From an uncultured Pseudomonas sp. (GTDB lineage: Bacteria > Pseudomonadota > Gammaproteobacteria > Pseudomonadales > Pseudomonadaceae), in NCBI RefSeq assembly GCF_943846705.1, contig NZ_OX044366.1, positions 248,001-312,000 on the forward strand: a DNA stretch of 64,000 nt. Reading direction: 5' to 3'. This document shows, in pieces, positions 30,208 to 38,663 of the stretch (positions within the stretch are counted from its first letter, which is position 1; every line of letters begins with the position of its first letter). A program made the translations under genes and the position numbers. The notes beneath the pieces are model-generated. The model was not told the origin of the DNA, did no database searches, and saw only the letters and a program-made list of their open reading frames with translations.

Positions 30208-32124
30208 TTACTTGTTGTCTTTGACTTCTTCGAACTCAGCATCGACCACGTCGTCACCAGCGTCTTGAGCCTGCTCAGCACCTTGCTCGGCAGCACCTGG
30301 CTGTGGCTGCTCGGCGTACATCTTCTGCGCCAACGGAGCGGTCACTTCGGACAGCGCGGTCATCTTGGCTTCGATTTCAGCTTTGTCGTCGCCCTTCACC
30401 GCCACTTCCAGAGCACTCAGCGCCGCTTCGATTGCAGTCTTCTCGTCAGCAGTGGCCTTGTCGCCCGCCTCGGTGATCATCTTGCGGGTAGCGTGTACCA
30501 GCTGATCGCCCTGGTTGCGGGCACCGGCCAGCTCTTCGAACTTGCGGTCTTCCTCAGCGTTAGCTTCGGCGTCACGTACCATCTGCTCGATTTCTTCCTC
30601 GGACAGGCCGGAGTTGGCCTTGATCACGATGGACTGGGTCTTGCCAGTGGCCTTGTCTTTGGCGCCGACATGCAGGATGCCGTTGGCGTCGATGTCGAAG
30701 GTCACTTCAATCTGCGGCACGCCACGTGGAGCTGGCGGAATCTCAGCCAGGTCAAATTTGCCCAGCGACTTGTTACCGCTGGCCTGCTTACGCTCACCCT
30801 GCAGTACGTGAATAGTCACCGCGCCCTGATTGTCGTCGGCAGTGGAGAACACCTGGGATTTCTTGGTCGGGATGGTGGTGTTCTTCTCAATCAGCGCAGT
30901 CATCACGCCCCCCATGGTTTCGATACCCAGGGTCAGCGGCGATACGTCGAGCAGCAACACGTCTTTCACGTCACCAGCCAACACCGCGCCCTGGATGGCA
31001 GCCCCCATGGCCACGGCTTCGTCCGGGTTAACGTCTTTACGGGCTTCTTTGCCGAAGAACTCGGTTACCAGCTTCTGCACCAACGGCATGCGGGTCTGAC
31101 CACCGACCAGAATCACGTCGTTGATCGCGCTGATGTCGATACCCGCATCTTTCAAGGCAATGCGGCACGGCTCGATGGTGCGCTGCACCAGGTCTTCAAC
31201 CAGCGCTTCCAGCTTGGAACGGGAGATCTTCACGTTGAGGTGCTTAGGGCCACTGGCGTCAGCGGTGATGTATGGCAGGTTAACGTCGGTCGACTGACTG
31301 GAAGACAGTTCGATCTTGGCTTTCTCGGCGGCTTCCTTCAGGCGCTGCATGGCCAGCGGGTCACCCTTGAGGTTCATGCCGGTTTCTTTCTTGAACTCGT
31401 CGACGAGGTAATCGATCAGACGGATGTCGAAGTCTTCACCACCGAGGAAAGTGTCACCGTTGGTGGCCAGCACTTCGAACTGGTGCTCGCCATCCACTTC
31501 GGCGATTTCGATCACGGAAACGTCGAAGGTACCACCACCCAGGTCATAAACGATGACAGTGTGGTCGCCCTTGGCCTTGTCCATACCGTACGCCAGTGCG
31601 GCAGCGGTTGGCTCGTTGATGATGCGCTTGACGTCCAGACCGGCAATACGGCCGGCGTCTTTAGTGGCCTGACGCTGGCTGTCGTTGAAGTAGGCCGGCA
31701 CGGTGATCACCGCTTCGGTCACGGCTTCACCGAGGTAGTCTTCGGCGGTCTTCTTCATCTTCTTGAGAATTTCAGCCGAGATCTGCGGCGGGGCCATTTT
31801 CTGGCCGTTCACTTCAACCCAGGCGTCGTTGTTATCCGCCTTGACGATCTTGTACGGCACCATCTGGATGTCTTTTTGTACGACGTCTTCGTCAAAACGA
31901 CGACCGATCAGACGCTTCACCGCGTACAGGGTGTTGTGCGGATTGGTCACAGCCTGACGCTTGGCCGACTGACCGACGAGGATTTCGCCATCGTTGGCGT
32001 AAGCGATGATCGACGGTGTAGTGCGCGTGCCTTCAGCGTTTTCAATAACTTTGGCTTTGCCGTTTTCCAGAACAGAGACGCAGGAGTTGGTGGTCCCCAG
32101 GTCGATACCGATAATTTTGCCCAT
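30208..32124 (-). CDS. dnaK: Chaperone protein DnaK (Hsp70)
   Basis: 638 residues from the ATG at 32124 (MGKIIGIDLGTTNS), which has GGGAG 8 bases upstream; a GTG two codons earlier is less likely. ATP-driven folding chaperone. The actin-like ATPase domain has IGIDLGTTNSCV, IVYDLGGGTFDVS and ILVGGQTRMP; the substrate-binding domain starts at about 390 (LLLDVSPLTLGIET); the C-terminal lid ends in an acidic tail with EEVKDNK. Downstream of grpE and served by the sigma32 promoter ahead of it. Confidence 0.98.
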   Translation of the reverse strand: MGKIIGIDLGTTNSCVSVLENGKAKVIENAEGTRTTPSIIAYANDGEILVGQSAKRQAVTNPHNTLYAVKRLIGRRFDEDVVQKDIQMVPYKIVKADNNDAWVEVNGQKMAPPQISAEILKKMKKTAEDYLGEAVTEAVITVPAYFNDSQRQATKDAGRIAGLDVKRIINEPTAAALAYGMDKAKGDHTVIVYDLGGGTFDVSVIEIAEVDGEHQFEVLATNGDTFLGGEDFDIRLIDYLVDEFKKETGMNLKGDPLAMQRLKEAAEKAKIELSSSQSTDVNLPYITADASGPKHLNVKISRSKLEALVEDLVQRTIEPCRIALKDAGIDISAINDVILVGGQTRMPLVQKLVTEFFGKEARKDVNPDEAVAMGAAIQGAVLAGDVKDVLLLDVSPLTLGIETMGGVMTALIEKNTTIPTKKSQVFSTADDNQGAVTIHVLQGERKQASGNKSLGKFDLAEIPPAPRGVPQIEVTFDIDANGILHVGAKDKATGKTQSIVIKANSGLSEEEIEQMVRDAEANAEEDRKFEELAGARNQGDQLVHATRKMITEAGDKATADEKTAIEAALSALEVAVKGDDKAEIEAKMTALSEVTAPLAQKMYAEQPQPGAAEQGAEQAQDAGDDVVDAEFEEVKDNK

Positions 32125-32151
32125 ATTCACTCTCCCGAAACTTTGATTATT

Positions 32152-32178
32152 CCGCCGCTAGTTAATTGCTAGCGGCGG
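32152..32178 (-). repeat. Ten-base-pair hairpin between grpE and dnaK
   Basis: Perfect CCGCCGCTAG / CTAGCGGCGG with a 7-base loop, 27 bases ahead of the dnaK start. The minus strand continues AATAATC without a T run, so it is more likely an mRNA processing or stability element than a terminator. Confidence 0.65.
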
Positions 32179-32224
32179 TAGCACTAAAACGCTTGCCTGT
32201 TAAATGGGGGCAGCTCGATGAATT

Positions 32225-32794
32225 TCAAGCCTGCTCATCAATCGATGGCGGCGCTTCCACCGGTGCCTTGCTGACCACCACCATGGCGGGGCGCAACAGA
32301 CGACCATTGAGCATGAAGCCCTTCTGGAACACCTTGAGCACGCTATTGGGCTCAACATTGGTGCTTTCCTGCATGGCCATCGCCTGATGGTGCTCAGGGT
32401 TAAACGGCGCACCATGAGGATCAATGGCCTCCAACTGGAAGCGCTTGAGGGTGTCGAGGAACAATTTGAGCGTCAGCTCCATGCCCTCACGCACCGCTTT
32501 GATCGCTTCATCATCCGGATTCGACAGCTCAAGGCCGCGCTCCAGGCTATCCACCACTGGCAGCAAGTCGTTGGCGAATTTTTCCAGCGCAAACTTGTGC
32601 GCCTTCTCTACATCTTGTTCCGCGCGACGGCGCACGTTCTGCAGATCGGCAGCCATGCGCAGCGACTGATCCTGCGCAGCGGCCAGTTGCTCTTCCAGCG
32701 TTTGCACGCGAGCAACCAGGTCATCACCCGCAGCGGCCTCAGCAGCCGTTTGTAGATCGGGGTTCTGCGTATCCAGGGTCTGTTCGTCAGCCAT
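32225..32794 (-). CDS. grpE: Nucleotide exchange factor GrpE
   Basis: 189 residues. It releases ADP from DnaK. An acidic N-terminus, a long coiled coil (about 30-80), then the family segments RRRAEQDVEKAHKFALEKFANDLLPVVDSLERGL and a beta-wing with INPEHHQAM-like FNPEHHQAM and VFQKGFMLNGRLLRPAMV. The family segments are contiguous in the translation and read without breaks. First gene of grpE-dnaK-dnaJ, with a sigma32 promoter upstream. Confidence 0.97.
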   Translation of the reverse strand: MADEQTLDTQNPDLQTAAEAAAGDDLVARVQTLEEQLAAAQDQSLRMAADLQNVRRRAEQDVEKAHKFALEKFANDLLPVVDSLERGLELSNPDDEAIKAVREGMELTLKLFLDTLKRFQLEAIDPHGAPFNPEHHQAMAMQESTNVEPNSVLKVFQKGFMLNGRLLRPAMVVVSKAPVEAPPSIDEQA

Positions 32795-32846
32795 GCGTCT
32801 CTCCTTTTGAATTCCGACGCGAGCCTTAACTCACGTGTCTGACCGC

Positions 32847-32875
32847 TATATGGGGTCAAAAATTATCGTTTCAAG
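32847..32875 (-). promoter_or_regulatory. Sigma32 heat-shock promoter for grpE-dnaK-dnaJ
   Basis: Minus strand CTTGAAA (32869-32875), 13 bases, then CCCCATATA (32847-32855). This matches the sigma32 consensus almost exactly. It starts about 50 bases ahead of the grpE ATG. Confidence 0.92.
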
Positions 32876-32888
32876 GATCAAAGACGGA

Positions 32889-32925
32889 TTGTCAGCCCAC
32901 AAAAAAACACTGTATAAATAACCAG
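32889..32925 (+). promoter_or_regulatory. recN promoter with LexA box
   Basis: TTGTCA (32889-32894), 18 bases, TATAAA (32913-32918). The -10 is overlapped by CTGTATAAATAACCAG (32910-32925), one base from the LexA consensus CTGT-N8-ACAG. recN is a strongly LexA-regulated gene in related bacteria. Confidence 0.85.
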
Positions 32926-32949
32926 ACATGAACTTGGGAGGCCCTCGCC

Positions 32950-34624
32950 ATGCTGGTGCACCTGTCCGTACACAACTACGCCATCGTTGAACACCTTGAT
33001 CTAGAGCTGGATGCCGGCATGAGCGTAATCAGCGGCGAAACCGGCGCTGGCAAGTCGATCATGCTCGACGCCCTCGGCCTGACCCTGGGCGATCGCGCCG
33101 ACAGCGGCGTGGTGCGCCCCGGTGCGGACAAGGCCGACATCCTCGCCAGCTTCGACCTGCACGACATCCCCGAAGCCCGCGCCTGGCTGGCCGAGCGCGA
33201 CCTGGACAACGACGGCCCGTGCATCCTCCGTCGCGTGATCACGGCCGAAGGCCGCTCACGCGGCTATATCAACGGCTCGCCCTGCCCGCAAGGCGACCTG
33301 AAAGCGCTCGGCGAGTTGCTGATCGACATCCACAGCCAGCATGAGCATCAGTCACTGCTCAAACCCGAGACGCACCGCCGCCTGCTCGATGAATACGCCG
33401 GCAGCCAGGACCTGGCGCGCCAGGTCCAGCTTGCCGCACAGCGCTGGAAACAAACCAAGACCGAACTGCAACGGGTCTCCAGCCTTGGCGACGAACAGCG
33501 CGCTCGTCACCAACTGCTCAGCTACCAACTGGAAGAACTGGATAACCTGGCCCTCGGCGAAGATGAACTGGAGCAACTGGAGCAGGAACACAAGAACCTG
33601 ACCAACGCCGAAAGCCTGCTCAGCGCTTGCCGCCTGGTGATTGAACAATGCAGCGAGAACGACGCCGGCAACGTGCTGTCCGCCCTGACCAACAGCCTCA
33701 ACCGCCTTGGCGGCTTTCAGGGCCAGCCCGGCGCACTGAGCGAAGCCACCAACCTGCTGGCCAGCGCACAAATCCAAGTGGAAGAAGCGGTCGGCGAACT
33801 CAATCGCTTTCCTCGACCATTTCGATGCCGACCCCGAACGCCTGCGACAGATGGAAGAGCGACTCGACGCGATCTACACCCTGGCGCGCAAGCACCGCAT
33901 CCAGCCAAGCGAACTGGGCGCCATGCAACAACAACTGTTCGAAGAACTGGAAAGCCTCAACGCTGACGACCAAGCAGCCGAACGCCTGAGCGAAGAGCTG
34001 ACTGCCTTCGAACGGCATTACCAGGAAAAAGCCGCGCAATTAAGCAGCTTACGCAACAACGCAGCCAGCCAACTGGCCAGCGCAGTAGAAGTGGAGATGC
34101 AAACCCTGGGCATGCCGGGCGGCCGCTTCACCATCAAACTGAGCGCCCACAGCAACAGCGAGCCGCACCCCAATGGCTTGGAGCAATTGGAATTTCTGGT
34201 CAGCGCCAACCCAGGCCAGCCACTCAAAGCCCTGGCAAAGGTCGCCTCGGGCGGCGAGCTGTCGCGGATTAGCCTGGCGATTCAGGTCATCACCGCGCAA
34301 ACCTCACGCGTACCGACGCTGGTATTCGATGAAGTCGACGTCGGCATCGGCGGCCCTACCGCCGAAGTGGTCGGGCAGTTGCTGCGCAAGCTCGGCGAGC
34401 GCGGCCAGGTACTCACCGTGACCCACCTGCCGCAGGTCGCCGCACAAGGCCATCAGCATCTGTTTGTGCACAAGGTTCGCCAGAGCGATGCCACACGCAC
34501 CGCCGTGAGCAAACTCAGCGCCGCGCAGCGGGTCGAGGAAATCGCACGCATGCTCGGTGGCGTAGACCTGACCGAAGAATCCCTAGCCCACGCACGACAG
34601 ATGGTTAGCAGCGCGCAAGTCTGA
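32950..34624 (+). pseudogene. recN: DNA repair protein RecN, split by a 1-bp frameshift
   Basis: SMC-like ATPase acting early in double-strand break repair. The first frame (32950 to about 33808) encodes the N-terminal ATPase half with Walker A SGETGAGKS and the coiled coil. It runs out of family sequence after VEEAVGELNRF and ends at 33966. The second frame (plus one) continues as LDHFDADPERLRQMEERL and contains the C-terminal signature ASGGELSRISLAIQV and Walker B PTLVFDEVDVGIGG, ending normally at 34624. Removing one T from the TTT at 33808-33810 restores a 557-residue protein, the standard length. GGGAGG precedes the ATG. The rest is uncorrupted, so the break is either recent or a sequencing error. 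Confidence 0.9.
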
Positions 34625-34647
34625 TTTGCAGCCCCGCAGAAAGCACA

Positions 34648-34672
34648 AAGGCGACCCGAGGGTCGCCTTTTT
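34648..34672. terminator. Bidirectional terminator between recN and fur
   Basis: AAAGGCGACCC / GGGTCGCCTTTTT with a 2-base loop between convergent genes. Confidence 0.85.
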
Positions 34673-34686
34673 CATGCCGCTACCAA

Positions 34687-35091
34687 TCAGCTTTTCTTGC
34701 GCACATACAGCACAAGATTGTGATCGACCAACTCGAAACCATGTTCTTTAACGATTTCTTTCTGGCGCTTTTCGATCTCGGCATCGAAGAATTCAATCAC
34801 CTCACCGGAGTCGACACAGACCATATGGTCGTGATGCCCACTGTCCGCCAATTCGAAGACCGCATGACCGCCATCAAAATTGTGGCGAACCACCAGGCCA
34901 GCGGCTTCAAACTGCGTCAACACCCGGTAGACAGTGGCCAGGCCAACGTCATCGCCCGCCTCCATTAATGCCTTGTAGACATCCTCAGCGCTCATGTGAC
35001 GCTGATCGGCAGAGTCGAGCATTTGCAGTATTTTGACCCGTGGCAGGGTTACTTTCAGGCCAGCCTTGCGTAGTTCGCTATTTTCAACCAT
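34687..35091 (-). CDS. fur: Ferric uptake regulator Fur
   Basis: 134 residues from the ATG at 35091 (MVENSELRKAGLKVTLPR), the exact start and length of Pseudomonas Fur; the frame extends upstream to 35202 but those codons are not Fur-like. Iron-dependent repressor of siderophore and uptake genes. The winged helix has LATVYRVLTQFEAAGLV; the metal-binding dimer domain has GHHDHMVCVDSGEVIEF and a His in KEHGFEL. The CxxC zinc motifs of E. coli Fur are not present, as in other pseudomonads. Divergent from bamE. Confidence 0.98.
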   Translation of the reverse strand: MVENSELRKAGLKVTLPRVKILQMLDSADQRHMSAEDVYKALMEAGDDVGLATVYRVLTQFEAAGLVVRHNFDGGHAVFELADSGHHDHMVCVDSGEVIEFFDAEIEKRQKEIVKEHGFELVDHNLVLYVRKKS

Positions 35092-35188
35092 GGTCTGCTT
35101 TCTCACGGAAGCGGCTTCGCAGCTTCCTTTATTGCGGGTATGATCCGGGTTTATATTGCCCAGCCAAGATAGTGGAAGTCGCCCACCG
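35092..35188. promoter_or_regulatory. Shared fur/bamE divergent promoter region
   Basis: Only 97 bases separate the two divergent starts, so their promoters must overlap. TTGGCT and TATAAA-like words occur on the minus strand and TTATAT on the plus strand, but no single -35/-10 pair is decisive. Overlapping omlA-fur promoters are known in pseudomonads. Confidence 0.5.
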
Positions 35189-35701
35189 ATGCAAAAGACC
35201 AAACTCCTGCTGACCAGCCTCTCCCTTACGGGGCTACTCGCACTCGCCGGTTGCTCATTCCCCGGGGTTTATAAAATTGACATCCAACAGGGCAATGTCG
35301 TGACGCAGGACATGATAGACCAGTTGCGTCCGGGAATGACCCGCAAGCAAGTGCGTTTTATCATGGGCAACCCGTTGCTCACTGACACCTTCCATGCCAA
35401 CCGCTGGGATTACCTGTACAGCATCCAGCCGGGTGGCGGGCAGCGCCTGCAAGAACGCGTTAGCGTGAACTTCGGCGCTGACGACCAACTGGTCGGCCTG
35501 TCGGGTGACTTTATGCCTGGCGTAAGCCGTGACCAGGCGATCCTGGGTGAAGCCAGCGGCGTAAGCACTCCGCAGGCCAGCCAACAGGTTGAAGAGAAAC
35601 CTGCACCGGGCTCGCTGCTTGAGCAAATACAGCGCGAAGTGGACGACGTAAAAGTTGTGCCAGTGCCAACACCAGAGCCTCTGGAAAGCACGCCACAGTA
35701 A
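35189..35701 (+). CDS. bamE: Outer membrane assembly lipoprotein BamE/OmlA
   Basis: 170 residues from the ATG at 35189. Lipoprotein signal with lipobox LAGC (Cys about residue 21), then the SmpA/OmlA fold: VYKIDIQQGNVVTQDMIDQL, RPGMTRKQVRFIMGNPLL, NRWDYLYSIQPGG. BamE is a small subunit of the BAM complex that inserts beta-barrel proteins. The C-terminal 55 residues form a Pro/Glu-rich tail absent from E. coli BamE. A strong terminator follows. Confidence 0.96.
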   Translation: MQKTKLLLTSLSLTGLLALAGCSFPGVYKIDIQQGNVVTQDMIDQLRPGMTRKQVRFIMGNPLLTDTFHANRWDYLYSIQPGGGQRLQERVSVNFGADDQLVGLSGDFMPGVSRDQAILGEASGVSTPQASQQVEEKPAPGSLLEQIQREVDDVKVVPVPTPEPLESTPQ

Positions 35702-35713
35702 TCATTTGCGAAT

Positions 35714-35742
35714 AAAAAGCCCGGACATGTCCGGGCTTTTTT
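35714..35742. terminator. Bidirectional terminator after bamE
   Basis: AAAAAGCCCGGACA / TGTCCGGGCTTTTTT, near-perfect hairpin between convergent bamE and rnfH. Confidence 0.92.
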
Positions 35743-35780
35743 GTGTCAGGGCATCCATGCCCGCACCCATAAGCGCTTAC

Positions 35781-36101
35781 TTAATGCCCGCCACCCTCGG
35801 CCTTGGCTTGCGCCGCTTTAGCCGCACGCTGCTTGCGCACTTCTTTCGGGTCGGCAATCAGCGGGCGGTAGATTTCCACACGCTCCCCCTCTTCCAGCAC
35901 GCGCTCATCCGGCTTGCTGACGGCCTTGCCGAAGATACCCAGCGGGCTGTTGTGTAAATCCAGCTCGGGAAAATGCGCCTGCATGCCGGACTGCAACGCG
36001 GCCTGGCGCACTGTAGTGCCATAAGGCAGGCTCAGGCGCAGCAACTTCTGTTTGTCAGCCAAGGCGTAGACCACCTCGACCACCATGTTTGGCTTATCCA
36101 T
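35781..36101 (-). CDS. RnfH family ubiquitin-fold protein
   Basis: 106 residues from the ATG at 36101 (MDKPNMVVEVVYALADKQ), overlapping the end of ratA by 8 bases. Beta-grasp fold: VEVVYA, LSLPYGTTVRQAALQSG, LGIFGKAVS, L.EGERVEIYRPL.ADPKEVRKQRA are the RnfH hallmarks. The family is widespread next to ratA; its role is unknown, and a direct link to the Rnf complex is not shown by sequence. The basic Ala-rich tail ends in GGGH. Confidence 0.93.
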   Translation of the reverse strand: MDKPNMVVEVVYALADKQKLLRLSLPYGTTVRQAALQSGMQAHFPELDLHNSPLGIFGKAVSKPDERVLEEGERVEIYRPLIADPKEVRKQRAAKAAQAKAEGGGH

Positions 36102-36528
36102 AGAGTTGCTTGGCCCTTTGGCAAAAAGCATCAACCAGCGTGTTGGTGGCCTGATTGAACAATGGCCCGAGCGTGGCCCGCACCAACGGCCCAGCGTAGT
36201 CGAAGGTCAGGTCAAGGCTGATCTTGCAGGCCTTGTCGCCCAGCGCCTTAAATTCCCAGTGCCCGTACAACTGGGTGAATGGTCCCTCAATCAGGTTCAA
36301 AGTAATCCGCTCACCAGGCACCAGAATATTGGCGGTGACAAAGCGCTGGCTCAGACCACCCTTGGCCACCGCCAGACTGGCGCGCATGTGCGTATCACTA
36401 GCCTCAAGCACTTCGCTGGCCGAGCACCACGGCAGAAACTGCGGATAGCTGGCCACGTCATTGACCAGATCAAACAGCGCCTGCGCGGGATACGGTAACA
36501 ACGCCGAACGCTGAATATGCGTACTCAT
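36094..36528 (-). CDS. ratA: RatA/COQ10-type SRPBCC protein
   Basis: 144 residues, a START-like (SRPBCC) fold: ALLPYPAQALFDLVNDVASYPQFLPWC at the N-terminus, FVTANILVPGERI in the middle, and FNQATNTLVDAFCQRAKQLYG at the C-terminus. E. coli RatA was described as a toxin blocking 50S association; related mitochondrial COQ10 binds ubiquinone, so the physiological role is debated. Overlaps rnfH, and smpB lies about 1.6 kb upstream rather than directly adjacent. Confidence 0.93.
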   Translation of the reverse strand: MSTHIQRSALLPYPAQALFDLVNDVASYPQFLPWCSASEVLEASDTHMRASLAVAKGGLSQRFVTANILVPGERITLNLIEGPFTQLYGHWEFKALGDKACKISLDLTFDYAGPLVRATLGPLFNQATNTLVDAFCQRAKQLYG

Positions 36529-36562
36529 AACCCAACCACTTGGCTAAACAGAATGCAGATGA

Positions 36563-37966
36563 TCATTTACTCAGCTCTGCGACAAACACGATTAACACGC
36601 CAATCGGCGCGACCACACGAATAGACCAATACACCACACTGAACAGCAACGGGCTCTTCATGGCCAACTCTTCGCGTACCACCTCACGCTTGAGCACCCA
36701 GCCGGCAAATACGGCAAAAGCCAGACCACCGAGCGGCAACAGAATCCGGCTGGTCAGGTAATCGATGCTGTCGAAGAAGTTCCGCCCACCCTCTGCACCC
36801 CACTGGAACAGATGGAAACCATCCTCGGCAAATACAAAAAACTTCGCCTCAGCACCCAGGTTAAAGGACAGCACCGTGCCCATACCAATGACCCAGCAGA
36901 GGAATGCCAGCACGCTGGTCACCAGCACCCGACTGCGCTTGCTGCGTTCAACCAGATAAGCCACCGCCGGCTCCAGCATGGAGATCGACGACGTCCAGGC
37001 TGCAATCAGCACCAAAACAAAGAACAGTGTGCCCATCACCTGGCCAAAAGCGATATTGCCGAACGCCACCGGCAGGGTGACAAACATCAGCCCCGGCCCG
37101 GCACTCGGCTCCAAGCCACCCGCGAAGACAATAGGAAACAGCGCCATACCTGCTGTGAGGGCCACCAGGGTATCGAGAATACCGACGGTGAGGATGGTGC
37201 TACCAATCGAAGCCTTCTTCGGCATATACGCGCCGTAGACCATGATCGCGCCCACGCCCACGCTCAAGGTAAAGAAGGCGTGGCCCATCGCGGCCAGCAA
37301 GCCCCCCAGAACCCGATCCGGCTGGAAGTTGAACAGAAAGTGGAAGCCCTGCATAAAGTGCCCGGTGGTCATGCTGTACCCCAGCAGCACCAGCAGCAGC
37401 ACGAACAGCAGCGGCATCATGATGCGCAAGCTACGCTCCAGCCCCGCCACTACGCCACGGGCGATAACAAAGCCGGTCAGCAGCATAAACAGCGTGTGCC
37501 ACAGGGTCAGCCGCCATGGGTCGGCGGTCAACGCACCAAAGGCGGCGCCGGCCCCCTGGGCAGAGACACCGGCAAATTTGCCGCTACCCATACTGAGGAT
37601 GTAATCCAGCGACCAGCCCGCCACCACGCTGTAAAACGACAAAATCAGCAGCGCGGCAATCATCCCCATCAACGCCGCCCAGGACCACTTCGGTGAAGCA
37701 CCCGACTCAATGGCCAAAGCCTTGAGGGTGTTCACCGGGCTCTGCCGGCCGCGCCGACCGAGCAGCGTCTCCGCGAGCATGATCGGCAGACCGACCATAA
37801 AGATGCACACCAGGTACATCATCACGAAAGCCCCGCCGCCGTACATGCCGGTCATGTAGGGGAACTTCCAGATGTTGCCCAGGCCGACGGCCGAACCGGT
37901 CGCTGCCAGAATAAACACCCAACGGCTGGCCCAGGCACCGTGTATCGAAACCTTATCGTTCGCCAT
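36563..37966 (-). CDS. Sodium-dependent transporter (NSS/SNF family)
   Basis: 467 residues with about 11-12 transmembrane segments. The N-terminal signature GSAVGLGNIWKFPYMTG includes the unwound TM1 sodium- and substrate-binding region of LeuT-fold neurotransmitter:sodium symporters; FFVLVLIAAWTSSISMLEP resembles TM8 with its sodium-site Ser residues. Substrate is probably an amino acid but cannot be stated. It sits between ratA and smpB, which are neighbours in PAO1, and ends 34 bp before ratA. Confidence 0.93.
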   Translation of the reverse strand: MANDKVSIHGAWASRWVFILAATGSAVGLGNIWKFPYMTGMYGGGAFVMMYLVCIFMVGLPIMLAETLLGRRGRQSPVNTLKALAIESGASPKWSWAALMGMIAALLILSFYSVVAGWSLDYILSMGSGKFAGVSAQGAGAAFGALTADPWRLTLWHTLFMLLTGFVIARGVVAGLERSLRIMMPLLFVLLLVLLGYSMTTGHFMQGFHFLFNFQPDRVLGGLLAAMGHAFFTLSVGVGAIMVYGAYMPKKASIGSTILTVGILDTLVALTAGMALFPIVFAGGLEPSAGPGLMFVTLPVAFGNIAFGQVMGTLFFVLVLIAAWTSSISMLEPAVAYLVERSKRSRVLVTSVLAFLCWVIGMGTVLSFNLGAEAKFFVFAEDGFHLFQWGAEGGRNFFDSIDYLTSRILLPLGGLAFAVFAGWVLKREVVREELAMKSPLLFSVVYWSIRVVAPIGVLIVFVAELSK

Positions 37967-38104
37967 GCTCGGCTAGCCCGCTCTATTTAAAAAAGATCGT
38001 GCATTGTCGGGGATTCGCCAAGGCGGCTCAAGCGCAGCCGACACTGGGTGGCCCGCGAGCGCTTTTGCCTTGTCGCACACATAGCTTCCTCGCCTGTGAC
38101 TCCC

Positions 38105-38110
38105 TATAAT
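38105..38110 (+). promoter_or_regulatory. -10 box of smpB
   Basis: A perfect TATAAT whose last base lies 9 bases before the A of the smpB ATG. No good -35 hexamer is seen 16-18 bases upstream (TTCCTC is the nearest). Confidence 0.6.
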
Positions 38111-38119
38111 GCGCGCCCT

Positions 38120-38602
38120 ATGGCTAAACAAAAGAAACACCCGCAAGGCACCATCGCGCAAAACAAGAAGGCGATGCATGACTACTTCGTCGAAACCAGA
38201 TTCGAGGCAGGCTTGGTCCTGGCTGGCTGGGAAGTAAAAAGTCTGCGCGCCGGTAAAGCTCAGCTGGTCGACAGCTACGTATTGCTGAAGAACGGCGAGG
38301 CCTGGCTGATGGGCTGCCACATCACCCCATTGACCACGGCCAGCACCCACGTGATCGCCGACCCGATTCGCACCCGCAAGCTGCTGCTGAACAAGCGCGA
38401 GCTGGACAAACTGTTCGGCGCCGTACAGCAGAAAGGCTATGCCTGCGTGGCGTTGTCGATCTATTGGAAGGCGCACCTGATCAAGTGCGAGATTGCCCTG
38501 GGCAAGGGCAAGAAGGACTTCGACAAGCGCCACACCGAAAAAGAGCGTGACGCTGACCGCGAAGTGCAGCGTGCCATGCGCACCAAAGGCAAAGACGACT
38601 AA
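38120..38602 (+). CDS. smpB: SsrA-binding protein SmpB
   Basis: 160 residues from the ATG at 38120 (MAKQKKHPQGTIAQNKKA); an upstream start at 38048 adds unrelated residues. SmpB binds tmRNA and delivers it to stalled ribosomes. Signatures: NKKAMHDYFVE, GWEVKSLRAGKAQLVDSYV, RKLLLNKREL and the basic C-terminal tail GKGKKDFDKRHTEKERDADRE. No Shine-Dalgarno sequence is visible, and the -10 box is so close that the mRNA may be nearly leaderless. No tmRNA gene is in the window. Confidence 0.97.
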   Translation: MAKQKKHPQGTIAQNKKAMHDYFVETRFEAGLVLAGWEVKSLRAGKAQLVDSYVLLKNGEAWLMGCHITPLTTASTHVIADPIRTRKLLLNKRELDKLFGAVQQKGYACVALSIYWKAHLIKCEIALGKGKKDFDKRHTEKERDADREVQRAMRTKGKDD

Positions 38603-38618
38603 ACGCGCCGAACCAAAT

Positions 38619-38648
38619 AAAAACGCCCCGCTGATGCGGGGCGTTTTT
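38619..38648. terminator. Bidirectional terminator after smpB
   Basis: AAAAACGCCCCGC / GCGGGGCGTTTTT with a 4-base loop, between convergent smpB and the LysE-family gene. Confidence 0.92.
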
Positions 38649-38663
38649 GTTATAGCAATCCGC

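Noticed and set aside
30157..32172. A 671-codon plus-strand frame opposite dnaK, and a 619-codon one opposite carB (24211-26070).
   Set aside because: Antisense open frames are common in GC-rich genes with strong codon bias; the coding strands hold unmistakable DnaK and CarB.
36812..37696. Plus-strand frame of 294 codons opposite the sodium symporter.
   Set aside because: Composition is Gln/His/Arg-rich shadow sequence; the minus-strand gene has clear NSS motifs.
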